Origin: Roseovarius litoreus
Lineage (GTDB): Bacteria > Pseudomonadota > Alphaproteobacteria > Rhodobacterales > Rhodobacteraceae
Length of the DNA: 64,000 nt
NCBI RefSeq assembly: GCF_900142765.1
Contig: NZ_FRCB01000005.1
Coordinates: 186,001 to 250,000 of the forward strand
Reading direction: 5' to 3'
Shown: one piece after another, positions 17,571-27,442 of the stretch
How positions within the stretch are numbered: the first letter of the stretch is position 1
Layout: the number at the start of each line of letters is the position of its first letter
Notes under the pieces: generated by a model
What the model was told of the DNA's origin: nothing
What the model saw: the letters and a program-made list of their open reading frames with translations, nothing else
Database searches by the model: none
Position numbers and translations under genes: made by a program

Positions 17571-18761
17571 ATGAAGAAGTTGCTTATGGCCACGGCCGTC
17601 GCCGCACTGAGTGCGGGCGCCGCGAGCGCGGACGATCACGCCGTTAAACTTGGCATCATCCTCGGCTTCACCGGCCCGATCGAGTCGCTGACCCCGCATA
17701 TGGCGGGCGGCGCGGAACTGGCCATGACCGAGGTCACGGACAGCGGCGCGCTTCTGGGTGGCAAGGCGGTGGAGCCTGTGCGCGCGGATTCCACCTGCAC
17801 CGACGCAGGCGCGGCCAGCGCCGCCGCCGAACGCCTGATCACCTCGGAAGGGGTCAAGGGCATCATGGGCGCCGATTGCTCGGGCGTGACCGGCGCGATC
17901 CTGTCGAATGTGGCGGTGCCCAACGGCATGGTGATGATCTCGCCCTCGGCCACGTCGCCGGCGCTGACCACCGCCGATGACAATGGCCTGTTCTTCCGCA
18001 CCGCGCCCTCGGATGCGCGGCAGGGCGAGGTTCTGGCCACTGTGCTGATGGAGCGCGGCATCGAAAGCGTCGCCGTGACCTATACCAACAACGACTATGG
18101 CAAGGGGCTGGCCGACAGCTTTGCCGCCGCGTTCGAGGCGGCGGGCGGCAGCGTGACCACCACGGCGGCACATGAGGACGGCAAGGCCGATTATTCGGCG
18201 GAAGTCGGGGCGCTGGCCTCGGCGGGTGGCGATGCGCTGGTCGTGGCGGGCTATGTCGATCAGGGCGGGCCGGGTGTGATCCGTGCCGCGCTGGATACCG
18301 GCGCGTTCGATCTTTTCGTGCTGCCCGACGGGATGATCGGCGCGGCGCTGGAAGAAACTTTCGGGTCGGACATCGACGGATCGGTCGGCACGGTGCCGGG
18401 CACCGAAAGCGAGGGGGCGGACACCATGCTGGAGATGGCCACGGCGGCGGGCATCGACGGCACCAGCCCCTATGTGGGCGAAAGCTATGACGCGGCGGCG
18501 CTCTTGATGCTGGCCATGCAGGCGGCGGGATCGGCGGAGCCGGGCGATTATTCGGCCAAGATCCTCGAGGTGGCCAACGCCCCCGGTGAGCAGATCTTCC
18601 CCGGCGAGCTGGGTCGCGCGCTCGAGATCCTGGCCGGTGGCGGGGATATCGACTATGTCGGTGCCACGGATGTGGAGCTGATCGGACCGGGCGAAAGTGC
18701 CGGATCCTATCGCGAGATCGTGATCGACGGCGGCAAGATCACCACGGCGGGCTATCGCTGA
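17571..18761 (+). CDS. Branched-chain amino-acid-type ABC transporter substrate-binding protein
   Basis: The 396-residue periplasmic protein has a signal peptide (about 1-20, SAGAASA|DD) and a type I periplasmic-binding fold starting KLGIILGFTGPIESLTPHMAGGAELA, split over 25-50. It delivers solute to the LivHMGF machinery encoded after it. Ligands of this family include branched-chain amino acids, urea and short amides, so the true substrate is open. GGGAG precedes the start. It is separated from livG by a strong hairpin that should give excess binding protein over transporter. Confidence 0.92.
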   Translation: MKKLLMATAVAALSAGAASADDHAVKLGIILGFTGPIESLTPHMAGGAELAMTEVTDSGALLGGKAVEPVRADSTCTDAGAASAAAERLITSEGVKGIMGADCSGVTGAILSNVAVPNGMVMISPSATSPALTTADDNGLFFRTAPSDARQGEVLATVLMERGIESVAVTYTNNDYGKGLADSFAAAFEAAGGSVTTTAAHEDGKADYSAEVGALASAGGDALVVAGYVDQGGPGVIRAALDTGAFDLFVLPDGMIGAALEETFGSDIDGSVGTVPGTESEGADTMLEMATAAGIDGTSPYVGESYDAAALLMLAMQAAGSAEPGDYSAKILEVANAPGEQIFPGELGRALEILAGGGDIDYVGATDVELIGPGESAGSYREIVIDGGKITTAGYR

Positions 18762-18783
18762 GCCCGGGTGACGAGACAAGAGC

Positions 18784-18813
18784 CCGGCCCGGGGGATCAT
18801 CCCCCCGGGCCGG
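18784..18813 (+). terminator. Strong hairpin after the binding-protein gene
   Basis: A 12-bp GC-only stem (CCGGCCCGGGGG with its complement) closes a 6-base loop 23 bases after the stop codon. No T-run follows, so it more likely stabilises the upstream message or attenuates transcription than fully terminates it. Confidence 0.6.
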
Positions 18814-18865
18814 TGCATCACCGGCCGGGATCTTGTGCGGCGCGGATCGGGGGAAGAGAGCGGCG

Positions 18866-19648
18866 ATGATTACTGTCGAGAACCTGCACAAGCATTTCGG
18901 CGGCTTTCACGCGGTGGATGGCGCGAGCCTGAGCGTGCGCGAAGGATCGATCACCGGGTTGATCGGCCCCAATGGCGCGGGCAAGACCACGCTGTTCAAC
19001 GTTATTGCGGGTGTCCTGCCGCCGACATCGGGCCGGGTCACGATGCAGGGCGAGGATATCACCGGCCTGCCGCCCCATGCGCTGTTTCACAAGGGCTTGC
19101 TGCGCACCTTCCAGATCGCGCATGAGTTTGCCTCGATGACATGCCGGGAAAACCTGATGATGGTGCCCGGCGGACAATCGGGGGAGACGCTGTGGAACAC
19201 GTGGTTCGGCCGCAAGCGCATCGCCGAGGAGGAACGCGCGCTGCGCGCGAAGGCCGATGAGGTGCTGGAGTTCCTGACCATCACCCATCTGGCCGACCAG
19301 CGCGCCGGAGAGATTTCCGGCGGGCAGAAAAAGCTGCTGGAACTGGGCCGGACGATGATGGTGGATGCGCGCATCGTCTTTCTGGACGAGGTGGGCGCGG
19401 GCGTGAACCGCACCCTGCTGAACACCATCGCCGAGGCGATCCTGAACCTCAATCGCGAGCGGGGCTATACGTTCGTGGTGATCGAGCATGACATGGATTT
19501 CATCGGCCGGATTTGCGATCCGGTGATCTGCATGGCCGAGGGGCGGGTTCTGGCTGAGGGCACGCTGGACGAGATCAAGGCCAATGAGCAGGTGATCGAG
19601 GCCTATCTGGGCACCGGGCTGAAGAACAAGGACATGGTGGGCACATGA
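18866..19648 (+). CDS. livG: Branched-chain amino-acid ABC transporter ATP-binding protein LivG
   Basis: LivG is one of two ATPases of the importer. The 260-residue product has Walker A GPNGAGKTT near residue 38, the ABC signature (ISGGQKKLLELGR) near 150, Walker B ARIVFLDEVGAGVN and the H-loop VIEHDMDFI. The start at 18866 has a purine-rich site upstream and gives the family length; 11 more residues are open upstream. LivF follows after 129 bases that contain a dispersed repeat. Confidence 0.93.
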   Translation: MITVENLHKHFGGFHAVDGASLSVREGSITGLIGPNGAGKTTLFNVIAGVLPPTSGRVTMQGEDITGLPPHALFHKGLLRTFQIAHEFASMTCRENLMMVPGGQSGETLWNTWFGRKRIAEEERALRAKADEVLEFLTITHLADQRAGEISGGQKKLLELGRTMMVDARIVFLDEVGAGVNRTLLNTIAEAILNLNRERGYTFVVIEHDMDFIGRICDPVICMAEGRVLAEGTLDEIKANEQVIEAYLGTGLKNKDMVGT

Positions 19649-19701
19649 CGGGGGCTGGCCTTTGCATCCGGGACGGTGCGCGTGCTGCGGGCGCAAGACG
19701 T

Positions 19702-19748
19702 GGGGGCCCTGCCCCCACACCCCCGGGATATTTCCAGCCAGAAGAAAC
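19702..19748 (+). repeat. Rhodobacteraceae GC-rich dispersed repeat, copy A (inside the Liv operon)
   Basis: The stretch begins GGGGGCCCTGCCCCC, a small hairpin, then CCCCGGGATATTT and CAGCCAGAAGAAAC. The same module occurs at 23189-23238 and, inverted, at 50039-50121. Here it lies between livG and livF, so it is transcribed with the operon. Confidence 0.85.
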
Positions 19749-19777
19749 GGGGGCGTGCAGGCGCTTGGGTGGCGGTC

Positions 19778-20494
19778 ATGGCTGAGCCTTTCCTGATCGG
19801 CGAGGCGATGACGGGCGGCTATGGCAAGACCGGGCCGGATATCCTGCATGGCTGCACGGTGGCGGTGGATCGCGGCGAGATCGCCGTGATCGTGGGCCCC
19901 AACGGTGCGGGCAAATCCACCGCGATGAAGGCGGTGTTCGGGATGCTGGATCTGCGGCAAGGCGCGGTCAGGCTGGATGGCGAGGACATCACGCGTCTGA
20001 CGCCGCAAGAGCGCGTGCGACGCGGCATGGGCTTCGTGCCGCAGACCGGCAATATCTTCACCTCGATGAGCGTGGAGGAGAACCTTGAAATGGGGGCCTT
20101 TATCCGGGAGGACGACATTTCGGAGACGATGGGGCAGGTCTATGACCTGTTTCCGATCCTGCGCGACAAGCGCCATCAGGCGGCGGGCGAATTGAGCGGC
20201 GGGCAGCGCCAGCAAGTGGCCGTGGGGCGCGCGCTGATGACGAAACCCAAGGTGCTGATGCTCGATGAGCCGACCGCGGGGGTGAGCCCGATCGTCATGG
20301 ACGAACTCTTCGACCGCATTCTCGAGATCGCGCGCACCGGGTTGCCGGTGCTGATGGTGGAGCAGAACGCGCGCCAGGCGCTGGAGATCGCCGACAAGGG
20401 CTATGTGCTTGTGCAGGGGCGCAATGCCCATACCGGCAGCGGCAAGGAGCTGTTGGCGGATGCGGATGTGCGGCGGAGTTTTCTGGGCGGATGA
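19778..20494 (+). CDS. livF: Branched-chain amino-acid ABC transporter ATP-binding protein LivF
   Basis: LivF is the second ATPase. The 238-residue product has Walker A GPNGAGKST near 41, the signature LSGGQRQQVAVGRAL near 134, Walker B PKVLMLDEPTAGVSP and H-loop-region VEQNARQAL. I start it at 19778 because upstream codons translate the dispersed repeat. It overlaps the following small gene by 4 bases (ATGA). Confidence 0.93.
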   Translation: MAEPFLIGEAMTGGYGKTGPDILHGCTVAVDRGEIAVIVGPNGAGKSTAMKAVFGMLDLRQGAVRLDGEDITRLTPQERVRRGMGFVPQTGNIFTSMSVEENLEMGAFIREDDISETMGQVYDLFPILRDKRHQAAGELSGGQRQQVAVGRALMTKPKVLMLDEPTAGVSPIVMDELFDRILEIARTGLPVLMVEQNARQALEIADKGYVLVQGRNAHTGSGKELLADADVRRSFLGG

Positions 20495-20853
20495 GCGGGA
20501 TCTGGACATATCGGGCGGCGGCTCTTGCGTTGGTGCTTTTGGGAGGGGCTGCGGCCGAGGCGGGCGCCGGCCGTCTCACTTGTGTGGCCAGTATCCAGTG
20601 CCGGGGCGATGCGCAGCGCATGTGCGCGCCTTCGGGGCTGCGCATCGAGGCGGCGCGCCGCGGTGGCCGCGTCGATATGTGGATCGACGGGCAAGGGCCG
20701 TATGTGGCGCGGGTGAGCGGCGGCTTGGCGCCGCTTCGGCTGGAGGTGCCGCTTTTTGCGGGTCATGGCTTTAGCATGGGCCCGGATGGGCGCTTCGTCT
20801 GGCTGGGCAATCGCGGCAAGCGGTTTTCCGGCCAATGCGAGGGGGAGCTGTGA
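20491..20853 (+). CDS. Small secreted cysteine-containing protein embedded in the Liv operon
   Basis: I do not recognise this 120-residue protein. It has a clear signal peptide (residues 1 to about 26, AALALVLLGGAAAEAGA) and a mature part of about 95 residues with four Cys (near 31, 37, 45 and 116), suggesting disulfides in the periplasm. It overlaps livF by 4 bases and its stop TGA shares one base with the livH start, so it is translationally coupled on both sides. That placement suggests a role with the transporter, for example at the binding protein or permease face, but nothing in the sequence proves it. Confidence 0.8.
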   Translation: MSGIWTYRAAALALVLLGGAAAEAGAGRLTCVASIQCRGDAQRMCAPSGLRIEAARRGGRVDMWIDGQGPYVARVSGGLAPLRLEVPLFAGHGFSMGPDGRFVWLGNRGKRFSGQCEGEL

Positions 20854-21863
20854 TGGATGTCCTCAACGCGCTTGTGGCGCTGTCGAATTTCGTGCTGGTT
20901 CCGGCGCTGGCCTATGGCAGCCAGCTGGCGCTTGGCGCGCTTGGGGTGACGCTGATCTACGGGATCCTGCGGTTTTCGAATTTCGCCCATGGCGACACGA
21001 TGGCCTTCGGCACGATGGTCACGATCCTTGTCACATGGGCCATGCAGGCGGCGGGCATCGGGCTTGGGCCTTTGCCCACGGCGCTGCTGGCGATGCCCTT
21101 CGGCATCCTGGGCTGCATGGCGCTGGTGCTGGTCACCGACCACGCGGTCTATCGGTTCTACCGGGTGCAAAAGGCCAAGCCCGTGATCCTTGTGATCGTG
21201 TCGATCGGGGTGATGTTCATTCTCAACGGGCTGGTGCGCTTCGTGATCGGGCCGGATGACCAGCGCTTTGCCGATGGCGAGCGGTTCATCATCTCGGCGC
21301 GGACCTTCAAGGAGATGACCGGGCTCGAGGAAGGTCTGGCGATCCGCACCACGCAAGGCATCACGGTGGTGACGGCGGTGATCGTGGTGGCGCTGCTCTT
21401 CTGGTTTCTCAACCGCACGCGCACCGGCAAATCCATGCGCGCCTATTCCGACAACGAGGATTTGGCGCTCTTGTCGGGGATCAACCCGGACCGGGTGGTG
21501 ATGGTGACATGGCTGATCGTGGCCGCCCTCGCGACGGTGGCGGGGGTGCTTTACGGGCTGGACAAGAGCTTCAAGCCCTTCACCTATTTCCAGCTGCTGC
21601 TGCCGGTCTTCGCCAGCGCCATCGTGGGCGGCCTCGGCAATCCGCTGGGCGCCATTGCCGGAGGGTTCATCATCGCCTTCAGCGAGGTCACGATCACCTA
21701 TGCGTGGAAAAAGGTGCTGGGCTATGTGATGCCCGAGGGGCTGGAGCCTGAGGGGCTGGTGCAGCTGCTGAGCACGGATTACAAATTCGCGGTCAGCTTC
21801 GTGATCCTGCTGATCGTGTTGCTGTTCCGGCCCACGGGGCTGTTCCGGGGGAAATCGGTATGA
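20853..21863 (+). CDS. livH: Branched-chain amino-acid ABC transporter permease LivH
   Basis: LivH is one membrane subunit of the importer. The 336-residue protein is hydrophobic with about eight helices and has the family segments ALGVTLIYGILRFSNFAHGD (residues 29-48) and SAIVGGLGNPLGAIAGGFI. The start ATG at 20853 shares a base with the previous stop and follows GAGGGGGAGC. It overlaps livM by 4 bases. Compared with E. coli LivH it has a slightly longer central loop with charged residues (about 125-160). Confidence 0.93.
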   Translation: MDVLNALVALSNFVLVPALAYGSQLALGALGVTLIYGILRFSNFAHGDTMAFGTMVTILVTWAMQAAGIGLGPLPTALLAMPFGILGCMALVLVTDHAVYRFYRVQKAKPVILVIVSIGVMFILNGLVRFVIGPDDQRFADGERFIISARTFKEMTGLEEGLAIRTTQGITVVTAVIVVALLFWFLNRTRTGKSMRAYSDNEDLALLSGINPDRVVMVTWLIVAALATVAGVLYGLDKSFKPFTYFQLLLPVFASAIVGGLGNPLGAIAGGFIIAFSEVTITYAWKKVLGYVMPEGLEPEGLVQLLSTDYKFAVSFVILLIVLLFRPTGLFRGKSV

Positions 21864-23164
21864 GCGAGAGGATGCGCAACACCACCCTTTTCGGGCTCGT
21901 GGCGGGGCTGATCCTGCTGACCGGCATCATGCAGAGCTGGAACAGCGCGCTGCTCATTGTCAACATGGGGCTGATTTCGGCGATCATGGCGCTTGGCGTG
22001 AACCTGCAATGGGGCTTCGCGGGGCTGTTCAATGTGGGCATCATGGGCTTTGTGGCCCTGGGCGGGCTGGCGGCGGTGCTGGTGTCGATGCCGCCCACGA
22101 CCGAGGCCTGGGCGGCGGGCGGCGCGCGGGTGCTGGCGGGGCTGGCCACCGGCGCGGGCGTGCTGGTGGCGACGATACTCGTGCGGCGCAAGATGCGGCC
22201 CGGATCCTTGCGCGGTCTGGTGACGCTGGCCCTGCTGGTGGGCGGATTTTTCGTCTTTCGCGCGGTGTTCGATCCGGGCGTCGAGGCGGTGGAGGCGGTC
22301 AACCCGGCCGGCACGGGCTATCTGGGCGGGCTGGGCCTGCCGGTGCTGCTGGCCTGGCCGGTGGGTGGGCTGCTGGCGGCGGGGGCGGCATGGATCATCG
22401 GCAAGGCGGCTTTGGGTCTGCGCTCGGATTACCTGGCGATCGCGACGCTGGGGATCGCCGAGATCATCCTTGCGGTCCTGAAGAACGAGGATTGGCTGGC
22501 CCGGGGGGTCAAGAACGTGAACGGCCTGCCGCGCCCGGTCCCCTACGAGGTGGATCTGCAGAACGATCCGGGCTTCGTGGGGACGGTGCAGGGCTTTGGT
22601 TTCGATCCGGTGACGGCCTCGTCGATCACGGTCAAGCTGGGCTATGCGGGGCTGTTTGCCTGTGTCCTGCTGGTGATCCTTGTTGCGGCGCAACTGGCGC
22701 TCAACAGCCCCTGGGGGCGGATGATGCGCGCCATACGCGACAATGAGGTGGCGGCCGAGGCGATGGGCAAGGATGTCACGCGGCGCCATCTGCAGGTGTT
22801 CATCTTGGGGAGTGCGGTCTGCGGGATCGCGGGCGCGATGATGACGACGCTCGATGGGCAGCTCATCCCGACCTCGTACCAGCCGCTGCGCTTTACCTTC
22901 CTTGTCTGGGTGATGGTGATCGTCGGCGGATCGGGCAACAATTTCGGCGCGGTACTGGGCGGGTTCCTGATCTGGTTCCTGTGGGTGCAGGTCGAGCCGA
23001 TGGGGCTGTGGCTGATGCAGGTGATCACGGCACCACTGGCCGAGGGCAGCGCGCTCAAGGCGCATCTGCTGGAGAGTGCCGCGCATATGCGGCTCTTGAC
23101 GATGGGGGTGATCCTGCTGCTGGTGCTGCGGTTCAGTCCACGCGGGCTGATCCCCGGCAAATAA
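21860..23164 (+). CDS. livM: Branched-chain amino-acid ABC transporter permease LivM
   Basis: LivM completes the membrane part of the importer. At 434 residues it has about ten hydrophobic helices and the family segments SAIMALGVNLQWGFAGLFNVG, split over 35-55, LGLRSDYLAIATLGIAEI and AIRDNEVAAEAMGKDV. A large loop after residue 185 (KNVNGLPRPVPYEVDLQND) is typical of LivM. It overlaps livH by 4 bases. The dispersed repeat that follows could end the transcript. Confidence 0.93.
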   Translation: MSERMRNTTLFGLVAGLILLTGIMQSWNSALLIVNMGLISAIMALGVNLQWGFAGLFNVGIMGFVALGGLAAVLVSMPPTTEAWAAGGARVLAGLATGAGVLVATILVRRKMRPGSLRGLVTLALLVGGFFVFRAVFDPGVEAVEAVNPAGTGYLGGLGLPVLLAWPVGGLLAAGAAWIIGKAALGLRSDYLAIATLGIAEIILAVLKNEDWLARGVKNVNGLPRPVPYEVDLQNDPGFVGTVQGFGFDPVTASSITVKLGYAGLFACVLLVILVAAQLALNSPWGRMMRAIRDNEVAAEAMGKDVTRRHLQVFILGSAVCGIAGAMMTTLDGQLIPTSYQPLRFTFLVWVMVIVGGSGNNFGAVLGGFLIWFLWVQVEPMGLWLMQVITAPLAEGSALKAHLLESAAHMRLLTMGVILLLVLRFSPRGLIPGK

Positions 23165-23188
23165 AGCGGGAGCGACAGGGGAAAAACT

Positions 23189-23238
23189 CCGGGGGCCCTG
23201 CCCCCGGACCCCCGGGATATTTGCGGCCAGAAGAAACG
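23189..23238 (+). repeat. Rhodobacteraceae GC-rich dispersed repeat, copy B
   Basis: CCGGGGG-CCCTG-CCCCCGG hairpin followed by CCCCCGGGATATTTGCGGCC and AGAAGAAACG. It occupies the gap between the convergent livM and dxs genes and shares about 40 positions with copies A and C. It may terminate both genes. Confidence 0.85.
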
Positions 23239-23273
23239 CGCGAGAAACGTGAGGGGCCGGCGCGCGGCGAGGA

Positions 23274-25202
23274 TCAGGCGCGCTGATGGCCGATCCGGGC
23301 GATGCCGAGCACGTCGAGGACCCTGGCCTCGATATGGTCGGCGTCGAGACCGGCGGTGGCATACATGTCTTCGGGGCTGGCCTGATCGATGAAGGTATCG
23401 GGCAGCACCATGGAGCGGAATTTCAGCCCGTCATCGAACACGGCGTGATCGGCCAGAAGCTGCGCCACATGGCTGCCGAAGCCGCCGACGGCGCCTTCTT
23501 CGATGGTGATGAGCGCCTCGTGGCGGGCGGCGAGATCGAGGATCAGATCGCGGTCCAGAGGTTTGGCGAAGCGGGCATCGGCCACACTCGGGGTGATGCC
23601 GCGCGCGCGCAGGGCCTCGGAGGCTTTCATCACCTCGCCCAGCCGGGTGCCGAAGGACAAAAGCGCGACACGGCTGCCTTGCTGGATCATGCGGCCCTTG
23701 CCGATCTCGAGCGGCTCGCCGCGTTCGGGCATCTCGACGCCTTGCCCCTCACCGCGGGGATAGCGAAAGGCGATGGGGCCCTCATCATGCGCGACGGCGG
23801 TGGCGACCATATGCTTGAGTTCGGCCTCGTCGGCGGCGGCCATCACGGTGAAGCCCGGCAGATTGGCGAGATAGGCCACATCGAAGGCACCCGCATGGGT
23901 CGGACCATCCGCACCCACCAGCCCGGCGCGGTCGATGGCGAAGCGCACCGGCAGACGCTGGATCGCCACGTCATGCACCACCTGATCGTAGCCGCGCTGC
24001 AGGAATGTGGAATAGAGCGCACAGAAAGGTTTCATCCCGCCCGCGGCAAGCCCTGCGGCGAAGGTCACGGCATGCTGTTCGGCAATGCCCACATCGAAGC
24101 AGCGCGAGGGGTAGCGCTGCTCAAAGAGGTCCAGCCCGGTGCCTTCGGGCATGGCGGCGGTGATGGCGCAGATCCTGTCGTCTTGCGCCGCATGCTCGAG
24201 CAGCGCATCGGCGAAGACGCGGGTGTAGCTGGGCGCGTTGGAGGGCGCTTTTTTCTGCTCGCCGGTCACGAGGTCGAATTTCGCGGTCGCATGGCCGCCA
24301 TCGCGGCGCGCCTCGGCGGGGCCATAGCCCTTGCCCTTGCGGGTGATGACATGGATGAGCGTGGGGCCGGTGGCCCGCGCGCGCACGGTGCGCAGCACCG
24401 GCAGCAACTGGTCCATGTCATGCCCGTCGATCGGGCCGATATAGCTGAAGCCAAGCTCTTCGAAGAGCGTACCGCCGACGGTCAGGCCCTTGAGCATGTC
24501 CTTGGCGCGGCGCGCGCCTTCCTGAAAGGGCGGCGGCAGGAGCGACACGGCACCTTTGGCCGCGGCCTTGAATTCCTGGAACGGCTCGCCCGCATAGAGC
24601 CGCGAGAGATAGGACGACAGCGCCCCCACGGGCGGCGCGATGGACATCTCGTTGTCGTTGAGAATGACGATCAGGCGCTGTTTCAGATGGCCTGCATGGT
24701 TCATCGCCTCGAAGGCCATGCCCGCCGACATCGCCCCGTCGCCGATCACCGCGATCGCATCGCCATGGCCCGTGTCGCAGGCGCCGCCCAGATCGCGCGC
24801 CACGGCAAAGCCGAGTGCGGCGCTGATCGAGGTGGAGCTATGGGCCGCGCCGAACGGATCATAGGGCGACTCGGAGCGTTTGGTGAAGCCCGACAGCCCG
24901 CCCTTCTGACGCAGGGTGCGGATGCGGTCGCGGCGCCCGGTGAGGATCTTGTGCGGATAGGATTGGTGGCTGACATCCCAGATGATCTTGTCGCGCGGCG
25001 CATCGAACACCGCATGCAGCGCCACCGTCAACTCCACCACGCCAAGCCCCGCACCCAGATGTCCGCCTGTCTCGGAGACGCAGGAGATCGTCTCGGCGCG
25101 CAGGTCATGGGCCAGCTCGACAAGCTGCGCATCGGAGAACCGCTTGATATCGGCGGGGCTTTGGACCAGGTCCAGGAGCGGGGTATCGGGACGGTTGGAC
25201 AT
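23274..25202 (-). CDS. dxs: 1-deoxy-D-xylulose-5-phosphate synthase
   Basis: Dxs joins pyruvate and glyceraldehyde-3-phosphate with thiamine diphosphate, the entry to the MEP isoprenoid pathway. The 642-residue protein has [15 protein letters not shown], the ThDP motif [18 protein letters not shown] near 155, and the C-terminal transketolase stretch with [21 protein letters not shown]. Length is normal. It ends the xseB-ispA-dxs operon seen in many alphaproteobacteria, 29 bases after ispA. Confidence 0.96.
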   Translation of the reverse strand: MSNRPDTPLLDLVQSPADIKRFSDAQLVELAHDLRAETISCVSETGGHLGAGLGVVELTVALHAVFDAPRDKIIWDVSHQSYPHKILTGRRDRIRTLRQKGGLSGFTKRSESPYDPFGAAHSSTSISAALGFAVARDLGGACDTGHGDAIAVIGDGAMSAGMAFEAMNHAGHLKQRLIVILNDNEMSIAPPVGALSSYLSRLYAGEPFQEFKAAAKGAVSLLPPPFQEGARRAKDMLKGLTVGGTLFEELGFSYIGPIDGHDMDQLLPVLRTVRARATGPTLIHVITRKGKGYGPAEARRDGGHATAKFDLVTGEQKKAPSNAPSYTRVFADALLEHAAQDDRICAITAAMPEGTGLDLFEQRYPSRCFDVGIAEQHAVTFAAGLAAGGMKPFCALYSTFLQRGYDQVVHDVAIQRLPVRFAIDRAGLVGADGPTHAGAFDVAYLANLPGFTVMAAADEAELKHMVATAVAHDEGPIAFRYPRGEGQGVEMPERGEPLEIGKGRMIQQGSRVALLSFGTRLGEVMKASEALRARGITPSVADARFAKPLDRDLILDLAARHEALITIEEGAVGGFGSHVAQLLADHAVFDDGLKFRSMVLPDTFIDQASPEDMYATAGLDADHIEARVLDVLGIARIGHQRA

Positions 25203-25231
25203 GGTGGCGTGCGCCCTCCTTGGGGCAAAAC

Positions 25232-26128
25232 TCAGCTGTGACGCGAGATAACGAAGCGGGCGAGCGCCCGCAAGCTTTCGGCGTCATCGCCGTAACCAGA
25301 TAGCGCATCACAGGCACGGTCAACCAGCGATGCGGCCCGCGCGCGCGCCTCATCGAGCCCCAGAAGCGACACGAAGGTGGCCTTGCCGGCGGCGGCGTCC
25401 TTGCCCACGGCCTTGCCGGCGGCGGCCGCATCCCCGATCACGTCGATCACATCGTCCTGGATCTGGAAGGCCAGACCGAGCGCTGCGGCATAGGCGGCTA
25501 GCGGTGCTGTGTCGGCCAGCGCCATGCGCGGCCCGGCACAGGCGGCCCATTCGATCAGGGCGCCGGTCTTGCCCGCCTGCAGATGGGTGATCTCATCCAG
25601 GGTCAGGGGGCGGTCGGCGGTTTCGGCGGCGATGTCGAGTGCCTGGCCCAGCACCATCCCCTGCCCGCCCGCCGCACGCGCAAGGCTGAGCGCCAGATCG
25701 GCGCGGGCCTGCGCCGTGGCGGCGCCGTCGGGATGGGCGGCCAGTTCGAAGGCGAGCGCCTGCAGCGCGTCGCCGGTCAGGACGGCGGTCGCCTCGTCCC
25801 AGCGGATATGCACGGTGGGCTGGCCCCGGCGCAGATCGTCATCGTCCATGCAGGGCAGATCGTCATGCACCAGCGAATAGGCATGCATGGCCTCGATCGC
25901 GCAGGCGGGCCAGAGCGCCCGCGCCTCGGGGATGTCATGCAGGCGCGCGCCATCCAGAACCAGCCGCGCGCGGATGCGTTTGCCGCCCGAGCAGGCATAG
26001 CGCATGGCCTGCGCCACGGCCCCGTCGCCGAAGGCGTCCAGCACCCGGTCAAGATGCTCCTGAACGCGCGCCGCCTGCCCGCTTTCACCCAAGCTCACCG
26101 GCGCACCGGCCCTGTCGCCGTGCTCCAT
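25232..26128 (-). CDS. ispA: Farnesyl diphosphate synthase-type polyprenyl synthetase
   Basis: IspA makes FPP from IPP and DMAPP for quinones, bactoprenol and carotenoids. The 298-residue protein shows both aspartate-rich motifs, [16 protein letters not shown] and [13 protein letters not shown], plus GGKRIRARL near the N-terminus. The Met at 26128 gives the normal length and sits 4 bases after the xseB stop; the longer frame upstream only mirrors xseB. Confidence 0.94.
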   Translation of the reverse strand: MEHGDRAGAPVSLGESGQAARVQEHLDRVLDAFGDGAVAQAMRYACSGGKRIRARLVLDGARLHDIPEARALWPACAIEAMHAYSLVHDDLPCMDDDDLRRGQPTVHIRWDEATAVLTGDALQALAFELAAHPDGAATAQARADLALSLARAAGGQGMVLGQALDIAAETADRPLTLDEITHLQAGKTGALIEWAACAGPRMALADTAPLAAYAAALGLAFQIQDDVIDVIGDAAAAGKAVGKDAAAGKATFVSLLGLDEARARAASLVDRACDALSGYGDDAESLRALARFVISRHS

Positions 26129-26132
26129 CGGG

Positions 26133-26375
26133 TCACAGGCCTTCGACGGGCTGTGTTCCGGTGGGGGTGCCATCGCCATCGAGCGTGATGGCGGCCACCT
26201 TTTCCTCGGCTTCCTTGAGCTTGGTCTCGCAGCGTTTTTTGAGCTGCGCGCCGCGCTCGTAGAGTTTGATCGACGCGTCAAGCGCGACATCGCCGCGTTC
26301 CAGCTTGCCCACGACCTCTTCGAGCTCTTTCATGGCGTCTTCGAAAGACATCTCGGAAACGGGGGTGTCGGTCAT
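26133..26375 (-). CDS. xseB: Exodeoxyribonuclease VII small subunit
   Basis: The 80-residue XseB pairs with XseA to degrade single-stranded DNA. It has the family helices MSFEDAMKELEEVVGKLERGDV, split at residue 8 onwards, and SIKLYERGAQLKKRCETKL. It begins the xseB-ispA-dxs operon. XseA is not in this window. Confidence 0.94.
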   Translation of the reverse strand: MTDTPVSEMSFEDAMKELEEVVGKLERGDVALDASIKLYERGAQLKKRCETKLKEAEEKVAAITLDGDGTPTGTQPVEGL

Positions 26376-26479
26376 GGGATATGTCCTGTGTGCTTGTCCT
26401 TTGTGCGCCCACCTTACCGATGGCGGCGGGCGGGTTCAATTCGGTTGACGCAGGCAAATGGCTGGGAAATGGTCAGCCC

Positions 26480-27442
26480 ATGACCAAATCCCGTCAAAGT
26501 GATCGCATGCCGGATCTGGATGCCCTGGAAGAGATTGTCGGTCGCTTCGAAGCGGCCCGCTCGGCCGATCCGGGCCTTGCGGATGCCGAACTTGGCGATC
26601 TCATCCGTCTTGTGCCCGGCAAGCGCGCGGTGATCCGGGGAAGGATCGGCGGGCGGGCCTGTGTCTGGCGGATGTTCATGGACCCGCTGGACGATGTCTC
26701 GTCCCGCGAATGGGAGGAATTGCAGCGCATCTGGCCCGAGATGCAGGGCAAGCGGTTTCGCGTGGTCGAGCCGCTGCGTCACAATGCCGAGCATCGGTTG
26801 CTGGCGATCGAAGAGGTGGAGGGCACGCCCCTGCTGGAGCTGGTCCGCGCCTCGCCCGAGGCGGTGCGCGCGGATCTGGTGACACCGGCGGCGGACTGGC
26901 TGAGGCGCTATACCGAAAGCACCGAAAGCTGGGTGCCTGCAAAGCCGGTGGGATGGCTCAAGCGTGCAGAACGCGCGTCGGCGACGCAGCCATTCGCACG
27001 GTTGCACAAGCTCGAGACGCAGCTGATCGTACAGATGACCCGTCTGGCCGAGCGGATCGAGGGGCTGGAGTGGCGCGTCGCCATCAGCCATGGCGATTTT
27101 CATCCCAACAACCTGATCGTCGAAGGCCAGCGGATGACCGGCATCGACACCGGCGGATCGGGGCGGATGCCGATCTACAAGGATATCGCGCGCTTTGCCA
27201 TGCATATGGGGCGGCGCGGCGTGATCCCGTCGGGGCGCCGCATGCTGGGGGTGGATGGCGCCCTACTGGATGCGTTCACCGACGCTTTCGCGATGACCGA
27301 AGCAGAACGCCGGTGCATCCTGCCCTTCATGCTGGGGGTCGATGCGCTGCTCAGGGTCGAGACGCGCGCGCTGTCGAAGTCGCGGATCCGGCGCGCGGGC
27401 GAGATGTACGAGGCGCTCATCGAAGATATGAGCAGGCTTTAG
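26480..27442 (+). CDS. Kinase-like (APH-type) phosphotransferase
   Basis: The 320-residue protein resembles aminoglycoside/choline-kinase-fold phosphotransferases: the catalytic loop [11 protein letters not shown] and the metal-binding segment [19 protein letters not shown] are clear in the C-terminal half, and a weaker N-lobe with EWEELQRIW precedes them. The substrate is unknown. The start is uncertain: Met codons at 26381, 26480 and 26507 are in frame. It is divergent from xseB and tail-to-tail with the HerA-like gene, their stop codons overlapping by 3 bases. Confidence 0.7.
   Translation: MTKSRQSDRMPDLDALEEIVGRFEAARSADPGLADAELGDLIRLVPGKRAVIRGRIGGRACVWRMFMDPLDDVSSREWEELQRIWPEMQGKRFRVVEPLRHNAEHRLLAIEEVEGTPLLELVRASPEAVRADLVTPAADWLRRYTESTESWVPAKPVGWLKRAERASATQPFARLHKLETQLIVQMTRLAERIEGLEWRVAISHGDFHPNNLIVEGQRMTGIDTGGSGRMPIYKDIARFAMHMGRRGVIPSGRRMLGVDGALLDAFTDAFAMTEAERRCILPFMLGVDALLRVETRALSKSRIRRAGEMYEALIEDMSRL

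Noticed and set aside
18818-20509. 563-residue minus-strand open frame opposite livG/livF
   Set aside because: It is a high-GC shadow of two clear ABC ATPase genes.
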